Shown piece by piece: positions 59,784 through 64,000 of a DNA stretch of 64,000 nucleotides. Within the stretch, counting starts at the first letter, position 1; every line of letters starts with the position of its first letter. The stretch is from the NCBI GenBank assembly GCA_903838355.1, contig CAILYC010000040.1, positions 98,086 to 162,085 of the forward strand. The letters run 5' to 3'. This DNA is from an uncultured Burkholderiales bacterium (lineage in GTDB: Bacteria > Pseudomonadota > Gammaproteobacteria > Burkholderiales > Burkholderiaceae_C). Both the position numbers and the translations under genes were made by a program. Under the pieces are notes generated by a model. The model saw only the letters and a program-made list of their open reading frames with translations, did no database searches and had not been told where the DNA came from.

Positions 59784-60764
59784 ATGCAATCCATCAATCG
59801 CAAAATTTTTCTCCAGCAACTCACCGCTTTGCTCGGTGCCGGGGCCTACACTCACAACACCCTTGCTCAATCGAGTTGGCCAAACAAGCCCATTCACTTC
59901 ATCGTTCCCTTTGCACCCGGTGGCGCCAATGATTTGATTGCCCGTGCCGGTGCTGAAGGGGCGAGTAAAGCCCTTAAACAAGTGGTCATCATTGACAACA
60001 AACCGGGTGCCGGCGCCACGGTGGGCGCCGATTATGTGGCCAAGAGCGCTCCGGATGGCTACACTTTTCTCATCAGCGCGGCTGGCATCATCTCCAACAG
60101 CATGATTAAAAAGTCCATGCCCTACAAAGATGCCGACTTGGTCCCGGTGGCCATGATTGCACTGGCGCCTTCCGTGATCATCGTGCCTGCCAACTCGCCC
60201 TACACCTCGCTGCAAGATTTCATTGCCAAATCTAAAACCAACAAGGGCCTGAATTTCGCGACCGCTGGCACGGGCAGCACCCCCCACTTCGTGGCCGAGC
60301 TCCTCAACATCAAAGCCGGCGCCAACTTGCGGGTGATCCCTTATAAGAGTGGCTCCGAATCCTTGGCCGCGGTCGTGGGTGGGCAAGTCGATGCCACGTC
60401 CGAGGCCAGCATCGTCGTCATGCCCCACATCAAGAGTGGCAAAGTGAGGGCCTTGGCCACCACCTGGACGCACCGCCTGAGCCAGTTGCCCGATGTGACC
60501 ACGGCTTATGAGCTGGGCTACACCGACATTCAAATCGCACACTGGGCAGGTTTGCATGCCCCACGGGGCACCCCCCAGGCCATCATCCAAAGCATGGCAA
60601 GCGCAATAGACTCGGCCATGAAAGACCCCAACATTGTCGAGCGGCTCAAAAACGTGTCCATTGAACCCATTGGTGGAACCCAGGCGTCGTTTGAAGAATT
60701 TGTCACACAAGAGCGAGCCCGGCTACAAGTGGTGGTCAAAGCAACAGGGATGACCGAAGAATGA
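59784..60764 (+). CDS. Bug/TctC family periplasmic solute receptor
   Basis: 326 residues. Signal peptide MQSINRKIFLQQLTALLGAGAYTHNTLAQ; WPNKPIHFIVPFAPGGANDLIARAGAEG, IDNKPGAGATVGADYVAKSAPDGYTF, ATAGTGSTPHFVAELL, VIPYKSGSESLAAVVGGQVDATSEA. Its stop overlaps the following lyase start by 4 bases (ATGA), so receptor and lyase are coupled; the ligand is probably a precursor of the lyase substrate. Confidence 0.93.
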   Translation: MQSINRKIFLQQLTALLGAGAYTHNTLAQSSWPNKPIHFIVPFAPGGANDLIARAGAEGASKALKQVVIIDNKPGAGATVGADYVAKSAPDGYTFLISAAGIISNSMIKKSMPYKDADLVPVAMIALAPSVIIVPANSPYTSLQDFIAKSKTNKGLNFATAGTGSTPHFVAELLNIKAGANLRVIPYKSGSESLAAVVGGQVDATSEASIVVMPHIKSGKVRALATTWTHRLSQLPDVTTAYELGYTDIQIAHWAGLHAPRGTPQAIIQSMASAIDSAMKDPNIVERLKNVSIEPIGGTQASFEEFVTQERARLQVVVKATGMTEE

Positions 60765-61642
60765 GCACACCTTTGGGCACGCGTTTAAAAAACCGTTTAC
60801 AACAAAAAAATGGCCTCATGGTCCCAGGGGCGGCCAATGCCTTGGCCGCTCGCGTGATTCACGCCTTGGGCTTTGAGGCTCTCTATTTGAGTGGCGCTGG
60901 ACTCACCAACACGTTTTACGCCATGCCAGACTTGGGTTTCATCAGCTTGAATGACATTGCCGCGCACACCCAAGCCATCTCTCAAGCGGTGGAACTGCCC
61001 TTGATCGTCGACGCCGACACGGGCTTTGGCAACGCCTTGAATGTCATTCACACCATCAAGGTCTTGGAAGCGGCCGGGGCCAATGCCATTCAGCTCGAAG
61101 ATCAAATCAGCCCCAAAAAATGCGGCCACTTCAACGACAAGGGCGTGATCAGTTGTGCAGAGATGGTGGGAAAAATCAAAGCCGCTGTCGATGCCAGACG
61201 CCACGACGACTTTATCATCATTGCCCGCACTGACGCGAGAGCCGTCGAGGGTTTTGAAGCCGCCATTGATCGCGCTCAGGCTTACCAAGAAGCCGGGGCG
61301 GACGTGCTTTTTGTGGAAGCACCCGAATCAACCCAAGAAATCGAAGAAATCCCCAAGCGCTTGTCGACCCCGCAAGTGGTGAACATCGTGATTGGGGGCA
61401 AAACACCAACCTTGGACGCATCTGACTTCTCGCGCATGGGCTTTGGGATGGTGCTCTATGCCAACGCCGCCTTGCAAGGCTCGGTCAAAGGCATGCAACT
61501 CGCCTTGGGGGCCCTCAAAACCCATGGCCGCTTGGACGAGTCCAGTGGCTTGGTCGCCACCTTCAATGAGCGACAACAACTGGTGAGCAAACTCGAGTTT
61601 GACGCGCTTGAGAAAAAATACGCCGAACCCCACCGCACCTAA
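60761..61642 (+). CDS. Isocitrate lyase/PEP mutase family carboxy-lyase
   Basis: 293 residues of the ICL/PEPM superfamily. Substrate and Mg2+ motifs: LYLSGAGLTNTFYAMPDLGF, VDADTGFGNALN (Asp84, Asp86), QLEDQISPKKCGH (Glu113, catalytic Cys121), and ARTDARAVEGFEAAIDRAQAY. KKCGH is kept, which marks lyases (methylisocitrate or 2,3-dimethylmalate lyase, oxaloacetate decarboxylase) rather than the phosphonomutases. Size is that of PrpB. With the coupled Bug receptor it probably cleaves a dicarboxylate; no prpC/prpD genes are near, so the methylcitrate cycle is not supported. Confidence 0.9.
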   Translation: MSTPLGTRLKNRLQQKNGLMVPGAANALAARVIHALGFEALYLSGAGLTNTFYAMPDLGFISLNDIAAHTQAISQAVELPLIVDADTGFGNALNVIHTIKVLEAAGANAIQLEDQISPKKCGHFNDKGVISCAEMVGKIKAAVDARRHDDFIIIARTDARAVEGFEAAIDRAQAYQEAGADVLFVEAPESTQEIEEIPKRLSTPQVVNIVIGGKTPTLDASDFSRMGFGMVLYANAALQGSVKGMQLALGALKTHGRLDESSGLVATFNERQQLVSKLEFDALEKKYAEPHRT

Positions 61643-61648
61643 CAGGTC

Positions 61649-62353
61649 TCACTGATCCTTGACGCTAAAGAGTCTGCGCATCCTCGCGCTGTAAGCGCGC
61701 CGCACATGCTGCACCGCTGCGGCCTGCGCCCGCTCAGGGTCACCCGCTTCCAAGGCGAGCAAGATGCTTTCATGGTCGGTGATGTTCTCTCTTGCTCGCT
61801 CTGGATCGGCCAAGTTCGACTCACCGAGTAGCCCCAAGGCATCTTGCAAGGGCTCCATGATTCGAATCAAAAAACGGTTGTGGGCACACAAAATCAGTGC
61901 TTCATGAAATTGCCGATTTTTAAGAGCGAGTTCGCTCGCATTGCCCGAATCGATGAGCTCGGCGTACTCCACGTGCAAAGAGCGCAGCCATGACAACTGC
62001 GCCTCATCTGCACCCTTGGCCGCCAGCCGAGCCGCTGTGCCTTCCAAGGCTTCGCGCATCTGATAGAGCTCAAGGAGCATCGCGTGATCAAATTCGATCA
62101 CCGAAAACCCTCGGTGAGGATGCTGCTCGGCGAGCCCCTGAGCCTGGAGCCTGAGCAAGGCTTCTCGAATGGGTGTTCGCGACAAACCCAACATTTGTGC
62201 AAGCTCGCTCTCGACCAAGCGGTCGCCAGAGCGAAATCGTCGGCTGCGGATGGCTTGGCGTATCGCCTCATAAGCCCGCTGGGCCAAGGACTGCCCCTTG
62301 TTGGCGGGGCTGTCCTGGGCCAAAGAGGCCGTGCTCGCGCTGAGCTCATCCAC
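61649..62353 (-). CDS. GntR (FadR/FCD) family transcriptional regulator, GTG start
   Basis: 234 residues. N-terminal wHTH: AYEAIRQAIRSRRFRSGDRLVESELAQMLGLSRTPIREALLRLQAQGLAEQHPHRGFSV. The FCD effector domain is about 95-225: LLELYQMREALEGTAARLAA (Asp/Arg metal or acid contact), NRQFHEALILCAHNRFL (His ligand), DHESILLALEAGDPERAQAAAVQHVRRA (His). FCD regulators respond to carboxylates. GTG start 62353 is preceded by AGGA nine bases away; no ATG fits. Downstream of tcuA-like gene on the same strand (63-base gap) and convergent with the lyase (6 bases). Confidence 0.9.
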   Translation of the reverse strand: MDELSASTASLAQDSPANKGQSLAQRAYEAIRQAIRSRRFRSGDRLVESELAQMLGLSRTPIREALLRLQAQGLAEQHPHRGFSVIEFDHAMLLELYQMREALEGTAARLAAKGADEAQLSWLRSLHVEYAELIDSGNASELALKNRQFHEALILCAHNRFLIRIMEPLQDALGLLGESNLADPERARENITDHESILLALEAGDPERAQAAAVQHVRRAYSARMRRLFSVKDQ

Positions 62354-62416
62354 AGTGTGGGGTCCTGAGTTCTGCCTTCAAGTAAATTTGGGCTTGGGGT
62401 TGTGCTTGAACCCTCA

Positions 62417-63913
62417 TCAAGCGCCTCTTTTGGCCACGGCATCTTGACCGGCACTGGTGCCAGCAATGCGACCGAAGACTGCGCCCGAGACCAGTCCGGT
62501 GCCTGAGGGGTAGTTGAAATAAAAAATCCCCCCGACCATCTCTCCAGCGCAATAGAGTCCCGGAATGGGCTTCAAGTGCACGTCCACCACTTGCCCTCGA
62601 TCGGGCTGCGTGCGCAGTCCACCAAAGGTGAAGGTGATGCCACAGGTGGTTTGGTAGGCCTCAAAGGGCGGGGTGTCAAGGGCCTGGGCCCAATTGGTTT
62701 TCGGGGGTACGACGCTGTCAAAGGTGGCGCGGCCATCTTTGATGGTGTGGTCAAAGGGCACCTCGGTGTGGATGTTGGCGTTGAATTCGTGGGCGGTTTT
62801 CAAGAACTGTTTGGCGTCCACACCTTCGAGTTTTTCTGCCAACTCTTCCAATGTGTTGGCCGACACCTTGGTAACGAATTTGATGCGGTACTCATTTCTC
62901 AATTTATCTTTGACTTTGGCGTCAAACACCTGCCAAGCAAATTGACCCGTTTGCTTGAGAACCTCACCGCCATATTTGGCGTAGGTAAACGAATGGAAAT
63001 CAAAGCCCTCATCAACAAAACGACGGCCTTCGGCGTTGATGAGGAGGCCAAAAATGTAGCTGTGTTTTTGAAATTTATCGCCCACATTCACATCTCCAAA
63101 CTCTGGCGCATTTCTGTCCCAGCCTGTTGCGTGGCAGCCCGACCAGTTGCCATAAGGCGCAGCGCCAATGTCCAAGGCCATCTTCAGACCGTCCCCCTGA
63201 TTGAAACGTGAACCACGCACTTTGGCCAATTCCCACCCGGGCCCCAAGTAGCGCGTGCGCATCTCGGGGTTGGCCTCAAAGCCACCACAGGCCAAGACGA
63301 CGCTGGCAGCGCGATACTCCACCGGTGTGCCGTCCTTCAAGGCCTTGACACCTTTGACCTGACCGTCTTCATAAATCAAGGACACGGTGCGGGTGCTGTA
63401 GATCACCTCGATATTGGCTTTTTTGCTGGCCTGGTCCAAATACTCGACCAAACCCGCACCGCCGCCGTTGACCTCAATGGGCAAGCGACCAAAAAAGCGT
63501 CGGCGACCATTGACCAGACCCGATTGACGACCGAAATTGGGAACGAATTTAACGCCCTTTTCTCGCAACCAAACCATGGTGGGCAAGCTCCTGCGAACCA
63601 AAATATCGGACAAATCCAAGTCGGTTCGGTTTTGGGTCAAGCGAAACAAGTCGTCAAAAAACTCTTCCTCGGTGTTGGTGCCAAAGTCGGTCTCTTCTTC
63701 TTCCTTGGGGGTGATGTCGGTGACTTGCTTTAAGTCCTCGACACTGTTGTAGGCAAAACGCATCACGCCACCCGCAAAGCGACTGTTGCCACCCGACTCG
63801 TCCGCTGAGGCCGCCTCGAGCACCAAAACCTTCGCCCCTTGCTCGTGAGCGGCCAGCGCCGAACAAAGCGCGGCATTGCCTTTACCCACCACGATCACAT
63901 CATATTGGCCCAT
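62417..63913 (-). CDS. FAD-dependent tricarballylate dehydrogenase-like / fumarate reductase-type flavoprotein
   Basis: 498 residues. FAD motif YDVIVVGKGNAALCSALAAHEQGAKVLVLEAA (TcuA-type GKGNAAL), GGNSRFAGGVMRFA, VVLACGGFEANPEMR, and the C-terminal GLYCAGEMVGGIFYFNYPSGTGLVSGAVFGRIAG. Same family as the protein at 44514 but only moderately similar, and with no TcuB beside it. It oxidises or reduces a C-C bond in a polycarboxylate. ATG 63913 has AAGGA eight bases before; ATG 63922 overlaps that site. Its operon with the GntR gene suggests control by the substrate. Confidence 0.88.
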   Translation of the reverse strand: MGQYDVIVVGKGNAALCSALAAHEQGAKVLVLEAASADESGGNSRFAGGVMRFAYNSVEDLKQVTDITPKEEEETDFGTNTEEEFFDDLFRLTQNRTDLDLSDILVRRSLPTMVWLREKGVKFVPNFGRQSGLVNGRRRFFGRLPIEVNGGGAGLVEYLDQASKKANIEVIYSTRTVSLIYEDGQVKGVKALKDGTPVEYRAASVVLACGGFEANPEMRTRYLGPGWELAKVRGSRFNQGDGLKMALDIGAAPYGNWSGCHATGWDRNAPEFGDVNVGDKFQKHSYIFGLLINAEGRRFVDEGFDFHSFTYAKYGGEVLKQTGQFAWQVFDAKVKDKLRNEYRIKFVTKVSANTLEELAEKLEGVDAKQFLKTAHEFNANIHTEVPFDHTIKDGRATFDSVVPPKTNWAQALDTPPFEAYQTTCGITFTFGGLRTQPDRGQVVDVHLKPIPGLYCAGEMVGGIFYFNYPSGTGLVSGAVFGRIAGTSAGQDAVAKRGA

Positions 63914-64000
63914 GTTCAACATCCTTCAAAATCAAGTTAACAACAAACAACATAAAAATACAACAAACTTTTTCCGCAGCTCACTTCAAGCTCACTTCAA

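Noticed and set aside
60761..61642. prpB of a methylcitrate cycle
   Set aside because: The KKCGH lyase motif fits, but no prpC, prpD or acnD is nearby and the gene is coupled to a Bug receptor, so a specific PrpB name is not justified.

Overview
The window reads as chromosomal DNA of a betaproteobacterium of the order Burkholderiales, most likely close to the Comamonadaceae. The grounds are five TctC/Bug-type solute receptors, NagGH-like ring-hydroxylating oxygenase subunits, gentisate dioxygenase, TcuAB, a YaeQ protein, MipA/OmpV and a fused LivM-LivG transporter subunit. Base composition is moderate (mid-50s % GC by eye), with AT-richer intergenic stretches. I saw no rRNA, tRNA, CRISPR array or phage genes.

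Layout. 1-11.2 kb: housekeeping and envelope genes (transglutaminase-like protein, YaeQ, DUF1993, a TPR membrane protein, an esterase, a secreted PLD-like nuclease, MgtC, a two-component system with MipA, a ParB-like protein, a quinone-oxidoreductase-like MDR). 11.4-17 kb: an aromatic-acid cluster on the gentisate route (Rieske oxygenase large and small subunits, Bug receptor, gentisate 1,2-dioxygenase, FAD-dependent 3-hydroxybenzoate 6-hydroxylase-like enzyme). 17-22.3 kb: a MarR-controlled EmrAB-type tripartite efflux operon with its own outer-membrane factor, then a 1-Cys peroxiredoxin. 23-26.4 kb: intradiol dioxygenase divergent from an amidohydrolase/decarboxylase and a second Bug receptor. 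26.6-31.6 kb: a complete branched-chain-type ABC transporter (LivK, LivH, fused LivM-LivG, LivF). 31.7-43.4 kb: glycine-zipper protein, orphan ParA, voltage-gated K+ channel-like protein, divergent MerR and Rrf2 regulators, a 960-residue cysteine dioxygenase-rhodanese fusion and a three-gene operon of zinc-ribbon/coiled-coil membrane proteins that I cannot assign. 43.7-48.8 kb: class II aldolase, TcuA, TcuB and glucose-6-phosphate isomerase. 48.8-52.9 kb: two relics of an IS200/IS605-type TnpB 3-prime end in direct orientation, bracketing an amino-acid-type receptor, an aldolase and a lactonase-like hydrolase. 53-64 kb: a second catabolic region (isocitrate/isopropylmalate-type dehydrogenase, amidohydrolase, Pht5-like protein, three Bug receptors, MFS carrier, isocitrate lyase/PEP-mutase-type lyase, GntR regulator, second TcuA-like flavoprotein).

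How it fits together: Bug receptors, LivKHMGF, the MFS carrier and TcuAB suggest uptake and oxidation of aromatic and tricarboxylic acids. The ring hydroxylases and dioxygenases would convert hydroxybenzoates and catechol- or hydroxyquinol-like compounds to central intermediates. A CCTAGG-centred motif recurs between these genes, often in divergent promoter regions, and may be a shared operator. The most unusual items are the cysteine dioxygenase-rhodanese fusion, the zinc-ribbon operon, and the two TnpB-end/omega-RNA relics, one of which supplies the stop codon of pgi. Functions are inferred from remembered family motifs; no database search was run.
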